Shown piece by piece: positions 34,538-43,100 of a stretch of 64,000 nt of DNA. The stretch spans positions 62,001-126,000 of the forward strand of contig CBFGUW010000007.1 of NCBI GenBank assembly GCA_965652395.1. Direction: 5' to 3'. This DNA comes from Saccharospirillum sp965652395 (GTDB lineage Bacteria > Pseudomonadota > Gammaproteobacteria > Pseudomonadales > Natronospirillaceae). The notes under the pieces were generated by a model that made no database searches, had not been told where the DNA came from, and was given only the letters and a program-made list of their open reading frames with translations. The translations under genes were made by a program, and so were the position numbers. Each line of letters starts with the position of its first letter. The first letter of the stretch is position 1.

Positions 34538-35150
34538 GCTTCTTGTCGTGTTCCTGATCGAGCCGGATGCTGTGAGCCTGTTGGTCGACTTTGGCTTTCA
34601 GATAGGCGGCATTGTGGCGGTTAACGTAGACACCGGTTTCCACGCGGTCGACCACTTCGATGCCGAACTCCTCCAGTTGGGTGGCTTTATGGGGGTTATT
34701 CGAGAGCAGGCGGATGCGGGTCACGCCCAGCGCCTTGAGCATTTCGGCGGCGGGGCGGAAATCGCGCATGTCGTGACCGAAGCCCAGCATTTCGTTGGCG
34801 GTGTAGGTATCGATGCCCTTGTCCTGCAGGGCGTAGGCATCCAACTTGTTGTACAGACCGATGCCCCGGCCTTCCTGACGCAGGTAAAGCAGGAGGCCGC
34901 TTTGTTCCGACAGCAGGCGCTGGGCTTCATGCAGTTGTTCACCGCAGTCGCACCGTTGGGAACCAAAGACGTCGCCGGTCAGGCATTCACTGTGCAGTCG
35001 CACCAGGGGGGCGTCCTGCTTTTCCGGCTCACCGTACAGGATAGCGATGTGTTCTTTCTGATCGCTGAGGTGATCGAAACTGATAAAGCGGGTGGGCACG
35101 GCCGCTTCACCCAAGGGGATGGCGACACTGGCACGTGGTTCGACTGTCAT
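34533..35150 (-). CDS. ribA: GTP cyclohydrolase II
   Basis: 205 residues. The zinc site is visible as Cys-x10-Cys-x-Cys in CLTGDVFGSQRCDCGEQL, with the catalytic RQEGRGIGLYNKL and the GFGHDMRDF block. It opens the GTP imidazole ring to start riboflavin synthesis. The gene is single and not fused to ribB. I looked for an FMN riboswitch upstream and did not see the conserved pattern. Confidence 0.97.
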   Translation of the reverse strand: MTVEPRASVAIPLGEAAVPTRFISFDHLSDQKEHIAILYGEPEKQDAPLVRLHSECLTGDVFGSQRCDCGEQLHEAQRLLSEQSGLLLYLRQEGRGIGLYNKLDAYALQDKGIDTYTANEMLGFGHDMRDFRPAAEMLKALGVTRIRLLSNNPHKATQLEEFGIEVVDRVETGVYVNRHNAAYLKAKVDQQAHSIRLDQEHDKKL

Positions 35151-35346
35151 TAGAGTCTCTAAAAAACGGGATCTGCCTTGTTAATAAGGCCGCAGGCTCA
35201 TATTAAAAGGTGATCTGTTCGACGGTTAGCCCGGTATTCTCAACCTACAAAGGCTGCTTCGCAAGGGACGATCGGGAGAAACACTTTCTCAACAATGGCG
35301 GTCTGTTCGTTCAGACGCCCAGAGTAGAATCTATTACACCGGTTAC

Positions 35347-35378
35347 CCCGGAGATGCTTTGGCTGCCAAGTCTCCGGG
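35347..35378. other. Long-stem hairpin in the ribA/FAD-oxidoreductase gap
   Basis: CCCGGAGA (35347-35354) pairs with TCTCCGGG (35371-35378), and inside it CTTtGGC pairs with GCCAAG, giving a stem of about 14 pairs with one bulge. No T run follows. The sequence CAGAGTAGA occurs on both sides. The 284-base gap must also hold both divergent promoters. Confidence 0.45.
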
Positions 35379-35434
35379 ATCAGAGTAGAGTAAGGCAGCG
35401 ATTTTGGTTTGAGTGACTTTTGGGAGGAGCCCTC

Positions 35435-36418
35435 ATGGCAGTCTTTGCAATCGTTGGGGCCGGCTTGTCGGGCATTACTCTTGCCCGCGAACTGACTGAG
35501 GCCGGTCACCATTGTCAGGTGTTCGAGAAAAGCCGCGGTCGCGGCGGTCGCTTGGCCACCCGACGGCGGGACGGATGGCAGGCGGACCATGGCGCTCAGT
35601 TTTTTACGGTTCGGGATGAAGGTTTTCAGCGCATTGTGGATGACTGGCAGGCCAAAGGCTGGGTGCAGCCCTGGTCGACGGAGGCCTGGGTGATGGATCG
35701 GGAGGGGGTGCATCCCTCCGGGGAATCCCAGCTTCGCTACGTCGGCACACCCAGTATGAATGCCATGGTCGTGGGCATGAGCGAAGGCATCGATCTGTTC
35801 CTGCAAACCCGGGTGGACCGGCTTGAACGGGTCGACCATCAATGGCGCCTGTGGGATGACGCGGGAGAACACTACGGTCAGTTCGACGCTGTTTTTTTGA
35901 CCGCGCCTTTGGCTCAGAGCCTGGCTCTGCTTCCATCCGGTTCGCGTGCGGAAATTCCACTGCGTAATGCCACCATGCTGCCGACCTGGGCCGTGGCGCT
36001 GGCATTCGAAACGGAAACCGGTATCGAAGCCGATTCGTATTTCGTGAAAGAAGGCGTTATTCAATGGGCCGCGCGGGACAGCAGTAAACCCGGCCGGGAA
36101 CCATCCCCGGAAGTCTGGGTCATGCATTTTTCCCCATCCTGGACCGCCAATCATCTGGATGCATCCGACTCTCTGCTTCAACAGCAGGGTTTAACACTGC
36201 TGCGCAAACTGACAGACAAGGATCTGCCCGCCGTGAGCGACAGCTTCAAGCACCGTTGGCTCTATGCCCGGTCCGGACCGTCTCAAGGCGAGATACCCCA
36301 GTGGGATGAACGCCTTCGTATTGGTGTGGCGGGGGATTGGGTATTGGGCGATCGCCTGGAAGACGCCTGGCGCAGCGGTAAGAATCTGGCGACGGAAATT
36401 GTCGAAACCTGGCAATGA
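35435..36418 (+). CDS. FAD-dependent amine oxidase-like protein (renalase-type)
   Basis: 327 residues from the ATG at 35435, with GGGAGGAG upstream. The dinucleotide-binding VGAGLSGITLARELTEAG and the following FEKSRGRGGRLATRR match bacterial renalase/amine-oxidase-like flavoproteins, as does a C-terminal IGVAGDWVLGDRLEDAWRSG. Bacterial relatives oxidise aberrant dihydro-NAD(P)H isomers or have unknown substrates. There is no signal peptide. A hairpin terminator follows. Confidence 0.88.
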   Translation: MAVFAIVGAGLSGITLARELTEAGHHCQVFEKSRGRGGRLATRRRDGWQADHGAQFFTVRDEGFQRIVDDWQAKGWVQPWSTEAWVMDREGVHPSGESQLRYVGTPSMNAMVVGMSEGIDLFLQTRVDRLERVDHQWRLWDDAGEHYGQFDAVFLTAPLAQSLALLPSGSRAEIPLRNATMLPTWAVALAFETETGIEADSYFVKEGVIQWAARDSSKPGREPSPEVWVMHFSPSWTANHLDASDSLLQQQGLTLLRKLTDKDLPAVSDSFKHRWLYARSGPSQGEIPQWDERLRIGVAGDWVLGDRLEDAWRSGKNLATEIVETWQ

Positions 36419-36459
36419 TTTAAGACCGACACCGGCCGCCCGGTGGGGATAGGCTTGAA

Positions 36460-36491
36460 AAGCCGTCCCCCTGTGGGAGGGCGGCTTGTTT
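36460..36491 (+). terminator. Terminator after the FAD oxidoreductase
   Basis: AAGCCG...CCCCC-TGTG-GG...CGGCTT hairpin with one or two wobble or mismatched pairs, followed by GTTTCTT. Confidence 0.65.
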
Positions 36492-36502
36492 CTTATATCT
36501 GA

Positions 36503-36619
36503 TCACAGTGCCATCAAAAACAGGGTGGCCGTTAACAGCAACCCCTGCACGATGCCAACCGCGATCACACCTTTGGAGTGAGGGCGGCCCGGGGGACGCC
36601 CTTCCGGTAAGTGATGCAT
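36503..36619 (-). CDS. Small single-span membrane protein, 38 residues
   Basis: Too short for routine gene calls. Minus-strand ATG at 36619 is preceded by GGAGGGGAGG six bases away, a very strong ribosome site. The product has a Pro/Arg/His-rich head (MHHLPEGRPPGRPHSKG) and one hydrophobic helix (VIAVGIVQGLLLTATLFLMAL) ending at the stop. I do not recognise a family; a small membrane regulator or accessory subunit is possible. Confidence 0.6.
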   Translation of the reverse strand: MHHLPEGRPPGRPHSKGVIAVGIVQGLLLTATLFLMAL

Positions 36620-36810
36620 GACGCCTCCCCTCCGAATTGGATACGACACCTAAGACTAAAGTCTTATTCGGTCGATTTGTCGACTACAAAACGCAACAAA
36701 ACCCCCCGTTGGTGGCTGATATAGCACCCCAATTTCGTTGGAAACGGCGTCCGGGCACGACACTGGGCACTACAAATTGAAACAAACAGAACTCTGGTAG
36801 GAATGAATTG

Positions 36811-37470
36811 ATGCAGACGTTACGAATCGATGTGGTTTCCGATGTGGCCTGCCCTTGGTGTGTCATTGGTTACAAAAACCTGGAACAGGCCATGGGCACG
36901 TTGGAAAACGAATTTGAGTTTTCTCTGCAATGGCATGCTTTCGAACTCAGACCGGATGCGCCCGACGAAGGCGAAAACTGGCGTGAACACCTGATGCAAA
37001 AATACGGTCTCACCTGGGAACAGAGCGAGGCCAACCGCAAGCGCATCACTGAAACCGGTCGGGAACTTGGTTTCACCTTTAATTTCACCGACGACATGCG
37101 CACCCAGAACACCTTCAACTGTCACAGACTGCTCGCCTGGGCTGCGGATACCGACAAACAAACCGCTCTCAAGCTGGCCCTGTTCAAAGCCTACTTCACC
37201 GACAGAACCAACGTGAATGACCCGGATATTCTGGCCAGTGCCGTCGCCGAGGCCGGGCTGGATCCGGTCGCCGCCCGCGAGATATTGGAAGGTTCGGATT
37301 TCAGCGAGCGGGTTCGGGAGGAGGAATCCCACTACCAACGACTGGGTGTTCAGTCTATCCCCACCTTTATCATCAATGGTAAATACGCCATCACCGGAGG
37401 CCAACCGGCCGAAGTGTTCGAGCAGGCATTACGGGACATCGCCAAAGAAATGGCAGAGGCCGACGCCTGA
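36811..37470 (+). CDS. DsbA family oxidoreductase, FrnE-like
   Basis: 219 residues from the ATG at 36811, with TAGGAA upstream. A CPWC active site lies at about 14-17 in DVACPWCVIGY, and the helical insert and cis-Pro loop VQSIPTFIINGKYAITGGQ are typical of FrnE-type thioredoxin-fold proteins. There is no signal peptide, so it is cytoplasmic. The family handles disulfides under oxidative stress or isomerises 2-hydroxychromene-like compounds; the exact substrate is unknown. Confidence 0.92.
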   Translation: MQTLRIDVVSDVACPWCVIGYKNLEQAMGTLENEFEFSLQWHAFELRPDAPDEGENWREHLMQKYGLTWEQSEANRKRITETGRELGFTFNFTDDMRTQNTFNCHRLLAWAADTDKQTALKLALFKAYFTDRTNVNDPDILASAVAEAGLDPVAAREILEGSDFSERVREEESHYQRLGVQSIPTFIINGKYAITGGQPAEVFEQALRDIAKEMAEADA

Positions 37471-37583
37471 CGCAGCCGCTGTGATAAACTGCGGCGCTGT
37501 TTTAACGGGAGCCTGTCGATTCAATGAGCCAGGTAACCGCCATTCAAAGAACGACCACCCGCTGTTAAACGAGGAGGCTGGGT

Positions 37584-37925
37584 ATGGGTCTGGTATACAG
37601 TACCGAAGCAGGCCGTCTCTGCCCCGATTGCGGAGCGCCGAAAGATCAGTGTCAGTGCAGCCGAGAGAGCGAGATTCCCCAGGGGGACGGTATTGTACGA
37701 GTCAGCCGGGAAACCAAAGGCCGCAAAGGCAAAGGCGTCACGCTGGTGACCGGCGTACCCTTGGCTGAGAAAGAATTAAAAGCCCTGGCAAAGCAGCTGA
37801 AAGCCAAATGCGGCACCGGTGGCACGGTCAAGAACGGTGTCATCGAAATTCAGGGCGACCAACGCGATCTGCTGCTCAACGAGCTGCAAAAACAAGGTTA
37901 CAGTGTCAAAAAAGCCGGTGGTTGA
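37584..37925 (+). CDS. yciH: SUI1/eIF1-like translation factor YciH
   Basis: 113 residues. An N-terminal zinc-knuckle-like segment (CPDCGAPKDQCQC) precedes the SUI1 domain (RKGKGVTLVTGVPLAEKELKALAK, CGTGGTVKNGVIEIQGD). Bacterial YciH resembles eIF1 and can destabilise aberrant initiation complexes. AACGAGGAGG before the ATG is a strong ribosome site. It begins a likely three-gene transcript with the DUF1244 and SEC-C genes. Confidence 0.95.
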   Translation: MGLVYSTEAGRLCPDCGAPKDQCQCSRESEIPQGDGIVRVSRETKGRKGKGVTLVTGVPLAEKELKALAKQLKAKCGTGGTVKNGVIEIQGDQRDLLLNELQKQGYSVKKAGG

Positions 37926-37947
37926 GACGCCGGAGCGGAGAACCAAG

Positions 37948-38244
37948 ATGGACGATAACACCCGAACTCAAATTGAAGCCGCCGCCTTTCGTCGGCTGTT
38001 ACAACACCTGGACGAACGCAAAGATGTCCAGAACATCGATCTGATGAACCTCGCCGGGTTCTGCCGTAACTGTTTATCCCGCTGGTACGCCGAAGCCGCC
38101 GCGGAACAGGGTATCGAGATCGACAAAGACGCCGCCCGCGAAACCATCTATGGCATGCCCTATTCCGACTGGAAAGCCCAATACCAGACCGAAGCCACCG
38201 CGGAACAGCAGGAAGCCTTCAAGAAAAGCCACAACCATGACTGA
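37948..38244 (+). CDS. DUF1244 domain protein
   Basis: 98 residues from the ATG at 37948, with GGAG upstream. The family signature NIDLMNLAGFCRNCLSRWY followed by YGMPYSDWKAQYQ is present. Members are small, helical, cytoplasmic and without assigned function. Starts 22 bases after yciH and overlaps the next gene by 8 bases, so translation is coupled. Confidence 0.9.
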   Translation: MDDNTRTQIEAAAFRRLLQHLDERKDVQNIDLMNLAGFCRNCLSRWYAEAAAEQGIEIDKDAARETIYGMPYSDWKAQYQTEATAEQQEAFKKSHNHD

Positions 38245-38947
38245 AACCACGTCCATTAAAAGTCTGAGCCATGAACAGGCCCGCCAATGGGTGGCCGATA
38301 ACCTGCCCGCCGACGGCGGCTTTAGCGGTGCCCTGCCCGCCAGTCTGACCGCCGTCGAAGGGTATCTGTTCGCCATCAGCCAGGCGCCGGTACCGGTATC
38401 CGCCAGCCAGTGGATTGGAGATTTGCTGGCCCTCTTCAGTGATGAAATCTCCTCCGCAGATGCGCTCAACGCCCTGCTCTCCTTCCAGCGCCACATTGAA
38501 CAACGGTGCGAGGCCCAGCAATACCCCGTTCCCAACACCACCGGAATGGACGCCATCGCCCAAATCGAGCCCGGCAGCCCGCTGAACGACTGGAGCCTCG
38601 GCTTCGAAGCCGGTTTCAGTCAGGTTCAAGATATCTGGACGAAACTGATCCCGGCCGAACTGCGCAGCGAACTGGACAGCCAACTGTTCGCCCTGACCTT
38701 TTTTTCCACTCCTGAAAACGCCCGCCGTTTCCTCGCCAAGCGCGAAACCGCCATGCGGCCGGAGCAATTGGCCGATCAGGTGTTGGCGCAGTTTCCAAAA
38801 GCGGTCGACCTGCATGCCCGCCTGTCGATCTCGGTAGGCGCGGTGGCTCAGGCTGCGGTCCAGGAAAAGAAGGCAACGAAAATCGGACGGAATGATCCCT
38901 GCCCTTGCGGAAGCGGGAAGAAATACAAGCAGTGTTGTTTGCAATAA
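38237..38947 (+). CDS. UPF0149/YecA-type protein with C-terminal SEC-C zinc motif
   Basis: 236 residues from the ATG at 38237 inside the DUF1244 gene end. A helical UPF0149-like domain (DLLALFSDEISSADALNALL, DWSLGFEAGFSQ) is followed by the SEC-C motif NDPCPCGSGKKYKQCC, which binds zinc and in SecA contacts SecB or ribosomes. The function of these SEC-C fusions is unsettled. It ends at the hairpin shared with the convergent gene. Confidence 0.88.
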   Translation: MTETTSIKSLSHEQARQWVADNLPADGGFSGALPASLTAVEGYLFAISQAPVPVSASQWIGDLLALFSDEISSADALNALLSFQRHIEQRCEAQQYPVPNTTGMDAIAQIEPGSPLNDWSLGFEAGFSQVQDIWTKLIPAELRSELDSQLFALTFFSTPENARRFLAKRETAMRPEQLADQVLAQFPKAVDLHARLSISVGAVAQAAVQEKKATKIGRNDPCPCGSGKKYKQCCLQ

Positions 38948-38973
38948 AAGAAACCCCGGCGTTCAGCCGGGGT
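38942..38973 (-). terminator. Terminator of the YHYH-motif gene, minus strand
   Basis: ACCCCGGC-GTTCA-GCCGGGGT, a perfect 8-base stem (38953-38960, 38966-38973). Reading the minus strand it is followed by TTTCTTTTATT. Confidence 0.85.
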
Positions 38974-38978
38974 CATCA

Positions 38979-39617
38979 CTAAAACCGGTAAGTCAGACTG
39001 GAGCGGATCGCGAACACCAGCATATCGGGTTCGGCGCCTTCCTCGGGGTTATCCACAAAGAATTCTTCATAACCTGAATTGCTGTGCCAGTCGACCTGGA
39101 CATCGAATCCGTATTCATCCCAGTTATAACCGCCGCCGCCACCCGCGTAAAAACCACTGATGCTGTAGTTTTCTTCATTGGGCCGTCGCAGGGATTCCGA
39201 AAAGAAACCCGCCGCCGCATAGTATTTGGTGCCATAACGAGCCACGCTGCGTCCGACTTTGGCGCCCACATCCCAGCCCGCAAGATAGATTTCATCGTCA
39301 CTGTTCACCAGCGTCTTATAGTGATAGCTGCCTTGAACGGCAAAGGCACCCAGCCCGAATTCCACATCCAGCGAAGGCCCCATGAACAGGTTATAAGAGT
39401 CTTCACCCTGGTAAATCCAGGCGGTTGCCCGGCCACCGAGGCCCATGGCAAGGCCGCCAAGATCGGCCAGAGCTTCATCGCCATGGCAATGGTATTCACC
39501 GGTGTCGGCATCGTTATGGCAATCGAAACGGTCGAGAGCACCCGGATCCGCCGAGACCAAAGGGGCTGAAAACGCCAGAACGGCAATGGGCAATAACGGG
39601 CGAGGCATGAAGCGCAT
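38979..39617 (-). CDS. YHYH-motif outer-membrane-like protein
   Basis: 212 residues from the ATG at 39617 (MRFMPRPLL), with AAGGAG seven bases upstream; the frame opens six codons earlier. A signal peptide ends near VSA. FDCHNDADTGEYHCHGD near the new N-terminus is the Cys/His-rich YHYH-type metal-binding-like motif. The rest is a series of alternating aromatic strands (SYHYKTL, YYAAAGFFSESL, YNWDEYGFDVQVDWH) ending in Phe (SSLTYRF), as in small beta-barrels. Function unknown; the combination is uncommon. Confidence 0.75.
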   Translation of the reverse strand: MRFMPRPLLPIAVLAFSAPLVSADPGALDRFDCHNDADTGEYHCHGDEALADLGGLAMGLGGRATAWIYQGEDSYNLFMGPSLDVEFGLGAFAVQGSYHYKTLVNSDDEIYLAGWDVGAKVGRSVARYGTKYYAAAGFFSESLRRPNEENYSISGFYAGGGGGYNWDEYGFDVQVDWHSNSGYEEFFVDNPEEGAEPDMLVFAIRSSLTYRF

Positions 39618-39766
39618 TGGGTGTCTCCTTATCACAACCTGATCAGTGTATCACAGGGATCGGACCGGGCCAGTGAACTGAGTGGCATGAAAGGCACCAG
39701 GCTGAATGCTGGATGGGAGACGGGAAACGTTCATTGCCTTTCCCGCCTGGCATTATGTGATGGGCC

Positions 39767-40660
39767 TCACAAACTCCCTATATCGAAACTGTGGAAGCGG
39801 CGAATCAGATGGTCTCTCACCGTCCGGACTCGTTTGGGCAATTCGGTGCGTTCCGCCCACACCAGCCAAAGCGAAGTGTTGGCGATTTCCCAATCGTGCA
39901 GGATACGGACAACGCGTCCCTGCTGTAGCGGCTCGCGCAAGACCAGATTGGATAAGCGCACAATCCCCAGACCCTGTTCCGCCGCCAATAATTGCGCCTG
40001 ACTGCTGGGGGAATGCCAATTCCCCACCGGATGGTGGTCGTAGGCTTCATTGCCCTTGCGGAACTGCCAAACCCGGGGCGTTCCCGTCAGGCAGTTAAAG
40101 CGTTCGAGGTCTCTGGGGTGACGTGGAAAACCCTCCTGATTCAGGTAACGGGGGCTGGCACAGAGCATGAACTGCAATCGGCCTATCCGTTCGGCCTCCA
40201 CATGAGTGCCCGGATCGTCGCCGCCGCGTATCACCAGGTCCACCGGATCCCGATTCAGATCGACCCGTTGGCTGGAAAAGTCCAACCGGATTTCCAGTGC
40301 CGGATGCTGGGCCACCACTTCGGTCAGCACCCTGGCGACGTAATGTTCGCCGACCAATCCGCCGACGGAATTCACCCGCACCGGACCCGACAATCGATCC
40401 GCCATCAGTTTCAGGCTCACCTCGGCCGATTCCAACTGCTGTATGCCGGACTGGCACCGCACGCGAAAGTGTTCACCCTCCGGAGTCAGTTGTACGACCC
40501 GGGTGGTGCGATGCAGCAGAGTCACGCCCAGGCGCTGCTCCAGCTCCGCGACCAGTTGGCTGACGCGCCCTCTGGACAGGTTCAGCTGTTCAGCCGCGCG
40601 AGTGAAACTGCCGTGCTCACACACCGACAGAAAGGCCTGTATCTCGGAAAAACGGTCCAT
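39767..40660 (-). CDS. LysR family transcriptional regulator
   Basis: 297 residues: N-terminal helix-turn-helix (FLSVCEHGSFTRAAEQLNLSRGRVSQLVAELEQRLG) and an effector domain with VRVNSVGGLVGEHYV. It belongs to the CrgA/AaeR-like branch with a short effector part. It is divergent from the aldo/keto reductase genes, separated by structured element A, and may control them (inference). Confidence 0.92.
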   Translation of the reverse strand: MDRFSEIQAFLSVCEHGSFTRAAEQLNLSRGRVSQLVAELEQRLGVTLLHRTTRVVQLTPEGEHFRVRCQSGIQQLESAEVSLKLMADRLSGPVRVNSVGGLVGEHYVARVLTEVVAQHPALEIRLDFSSQRVDLNRDPVDLVIRGGDDPGTHVEAERIGRLQFMLCASPRYLNQEGFPRHPRDLERFNCLTGTPRVWQFRKGNEAYDHHPVGNWHSPSSQAQLLAAEQGLGIVRLSNLVLREPLQQGRVVRILHDWEIANTSLWLVWAERTELPKRVRTVRDHLIRRFHSFDIGSL

Positions 40661-40771
40661 TGGTTAGCCAAATTAACGAATATGATTAATTTTTGCAGGA
40701 TTATCCAACCATTGAAAGCCTCTACACTGCGCCCACTTCTGAATCCAAGCATCAACAGTATGCCAAAACCC

Positions 40772-40899
40772 GCGCCGGGAACCGGGTAGACCTATCCAGG
40801 GTCGCACGGTATGCCGCCCACTCAACCCTTCCATGGGGGCTTGACGGCCGCCGTCCAGGCGGCCGACATCCCTGGATAGGTCTACCCGGTCCCCGGCGC
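40772..40899 (-). repeat. Large stem-loop element A (family of four)
   Basis: Arms 40772-40801 and 40870-40899 are complementary at 29 of 30 positions. The 68-base interior has a second hairpin (CGGCCGCC / GGCGGCCG) and, on the minus strand, the family core (40798-40838) matching element C at 37 of 41 positions. It lies in the LysR/aldo-keto reductase gap. Confidence 0.9.
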
Positions 40900-40955
40900 T
40901 AGCCTTCGGTGGAATTTGAAAATTGGGTTCGACAGACCAATCAGAGGACATGACT

Positions 40956-41951
40956 ATGAGCTCATCCCCACACCAAAGAACGTTGGGAAAAACCGGCTAT
41001 TCAGTGTCGGAAATAGGCCTCGGATGTTGGCAGTTGGGCGGCGATTGGGGGGCTTTGCCGTCCGGCCGAGCCGATGAGATTTTGCAGGCCGCCGCGAGCC
41101 AGGGTGTCACCTTCTGGGACACGGCGGATGTCTACGGCGCCGGTGAAAGCGAACGATTGATCGGTGCCTTCAATGCCGCCCACCCGGACCCGAAACGGGT
41201 GATCGTCACCAAAGCCGGCCGCACGCCGGAGCTGTATCCGGATGGTTACCAACGCCCCACTTTGAAGGCCGCTATAGAGGCTTCCAGGGAAAGACTGAAA
41301 GTGGACAGCCTGGATCTGGTGCAACTGCACTGTATCCCCTTCGGGGATATTCAGCGGGGCGAGGTGTTTGAGTGGCTGGCGGAATTCCAACAGGAGGGTT
41401 TGATCCGGAATTTCGGAGCCAGCGTGGAAACGGTGGAAGAAGCATTGTATTGCCTGGAACACACCGAAGTCGCGACTCTGCAACTGATTGTGAATTTACT
41501 GCGTCAGGACATGGCGGAGCGGGTGTTACCGAAAGCCCAGGAGAAAAACGTTGGTGTCATCGTGCGTTTGGGATTGGCCAGTGGTTTGTTGTCCGGGAAG
41601 ATGACCAAAGATCACACCTTTGCCAAGGAAGACCACCGCAATTTTAACCGTGACGGTGCGGCGTTTTTTGTGGGTGAAACCTTTGCCGGGCTGCCGTTTG
41701 AGACCGGAGTCGATCTCGCCGAGGCGTTGAAGGAATTTTGTCCGAAGGGTCTGACATTACCGCAAATGGCGCTGCGGTGGTTGCTGGATCAACCCGCCGT
41801 CAGCAGTGTGATCACCGGGGCCAGCCGTGCGGAACAGATTGAGCAAAACGCGGCGGTGTCGACGCTTCCACACCTGGATGCCAGTGTGCATGAGGCCTTG
41901 TCTCGTTTTTATCACGACATGGTTCGCCAGCACATTAGAGGGGACATCTGA
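40956..41951 (+). CDS. Aldo/keto reductase 1
   Basis: 331 residues from the ATG at 40956 (MSSSPHQRTLGKTG), with GAGG nine bases upstream; ATG at 40950 is closer. A (beta/alpha)8 NADP-dependent oxidoreductase. Catalytic tetrad candidates are Asp and Tyr in DTADVYGAGESERLIG, Lys in VTKAGR and His in LVQLHCIP. Resembles AKR11/12-type bacterial enzymes that reduce sugar or other aldehydes. Its stop overlaps the next reductase by one base (TGATG). Confidence 0.92.
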   Translation: MSSSPHQRTLGKTGYSVSEIGLGCWQLGGDWGALPSGRADEILQAAASQGVTFWDTADVYGAGESERLIGAFNAAHPDPKRVIVTKAGRTPELYPDGYQRPTLKAAIEASRERLKVDSLDLVQLHCIPFGDIQRGEVFEWLAEFQQEGLIRNFGASVETVEEALYCLEHTEVATLQLIVNLLRQDMAERVLPKAQEKNVGVIVRLGLASGLLSGKMTKDHTFAKEDHRNFNRDGAAFFVGETFAGLPFETGVDLAEALKEFCPKGLTLPQMALRWLLDQPAVSSVITGASRAEQIEQNAAVSTLPHLDASVHEALSRFYHDMVRQHIRGDI

Positions 41952-42892
41952 TGCACCGTCGCAGGCTGGGGAAAACCGGTCTCGAGGTGTCGGAAGTGGG
42001 TTTTGGTGCCTGGCAGCTGGGAAATGACGACCAGTGGGGTGGTATGAGCGAGGCCTTGGCCCAAGATCTGGTTTACAGCGCTCTGGATCGGGGATGTACT
42101 TTGTTCGATACGGCCCCGAACTATGCGAAGACGCGCAGTGAATCCCTGTTGGGACGTTTTCTGGAAGGGCATCGCCGAGAGGTGGTGTTGGTCAGTAAGT
42201 TTGGTCACCGGCCAGATGGTGAGACGGACTACAGTGTGGATTGGTTTTGGCAGAGTCTGCATGGGTCTTTGGAGCGATTACGGACGGATTATCTCGATGT
42301 GATGCTGATCCACAGTCCGCCGCTGGCGTTGTTGAATGGTCAGGATCCGATCTGGGCGGCGATGAAACAGGCCCAGGCGGAGGGGAAAATACGCTTTTAC
42401 GGTGCGAGTATCGATTACGCCTGTCAGGTTCGTGAGGTGTTGGATACCACCGATGCGCAGGTGCTGGAGGTGTTGTTCAATGTGCTGCATCAGGATGTGC
42501 GTTTGGCGTTCGACCGGGTTCGCCGGGACGATGTTGGGGTGATCACCAAAGTGCCGTTGGACAGTGGCTGGCTGACGGGGAAGTATGATGCCCAGTCTAT
42601 TTTCGAGGGGGTTCGCAAGCGTTGGAGCCAGTCGGATATTCAGCGTCGGGCTGAGTTGGTGGAGCAGTTGAGTTGGCTGACTGCTGAGGGTCATCCGTTG
42701 GCGGAACAGGCGTTGGCGTATTTGTTGAGTTACGACGAGGTGAATTGCGTGATTCCGGGTGTCCGGTCCATGGCGCAATTGGAGACCAATTTCGCTGTTG
42801 ATGGCCGACGGTTGAGCGACCCTGAACGGCGGCGTCTGGAAGCCTTCTGGGATGGCTTTACCGAGGACGGCCGGGTTTTGTTGCCTTGGTGA
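41951..42892 (+). CDS. Aldo/keto reductase 2
   Basis: 313 residues starting within the stop of the previous gene, so co-translated. Tetrad candidates: DTAPNYAKTRSESLLG, VSKFGH and VMLIHSPP. The C-terminal GVRSMAQLETN segment binds NADP phosphate. It is related to but clearly distinct from its neighbour, so not a recent duplicate. Leucine codons are often TTG. Substrate unknown. Confidence 0.92.
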   Translation: MHRRRLGKTGLEVSEVGFGAWQLGNDDQWGGMSEALAQDLVYSALDRGCTLFDTAPNYAKTRSESLLGRFLEGHRREVVLVSKFGHRPDGETDYSVDWFWQSLHGSLERLRTDYLDVMLIHSPPLALLNGQDPIWAAMKQAQAEGKIRFYGASIDYACQVREVLDTTDAQVLEVLFNVLHQDVRLAFDRVRRDDVGVITKVPLDSGWLTGKYDAQSIFEGVRKRWSQSDIQRRAELVEQLSWLTAEGHPLAEQALAYLLSYDEVNCVIPGVRSMAQLETNFAVDGRRLSDPERRRLEAFWDGFTEDGRVLLPW

Positions 42893-42923
42893 GATTTGGT
42901 GGGTGGCTGTGGGTCGCACCTGC

Positions 42924-43022
42924 CGCCGGGTGTAGCCTACCCGGGGTCGCCGTGAACCCTTCCGTGGGGGCTTAACTTCGGCATCCATGCCTCAGATATC
43001 CCCGGGTAGGCTACACCCGGCG
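42924..43022 (-). repeat. Large stem-loop element B
   Basis: Arms 42924-42946 and 43000-43022 are perfectly complementary over 23 bases. The 53-base interior carries the short version of the core on the minus strand (about 42944-42969), sharing AACCCTTCC-TGGGGGCTT with element A. It lies between aldo/keto reductases 2 and 3. Confidence 0.9.
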
Positions 43023-43100
43023 ACTGGCGCTTACTGATGTGCCACGGTAACAATTATTCAGCTAAAGATTTTTTGAAACACAAATTACGAGGTTAAAGGT

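Noticed and set aside
35151..35434. FMN riboswitch upstream of ribA
   Set aside because: The conserved RFN blocks were looked for on the minus strand and not seen.
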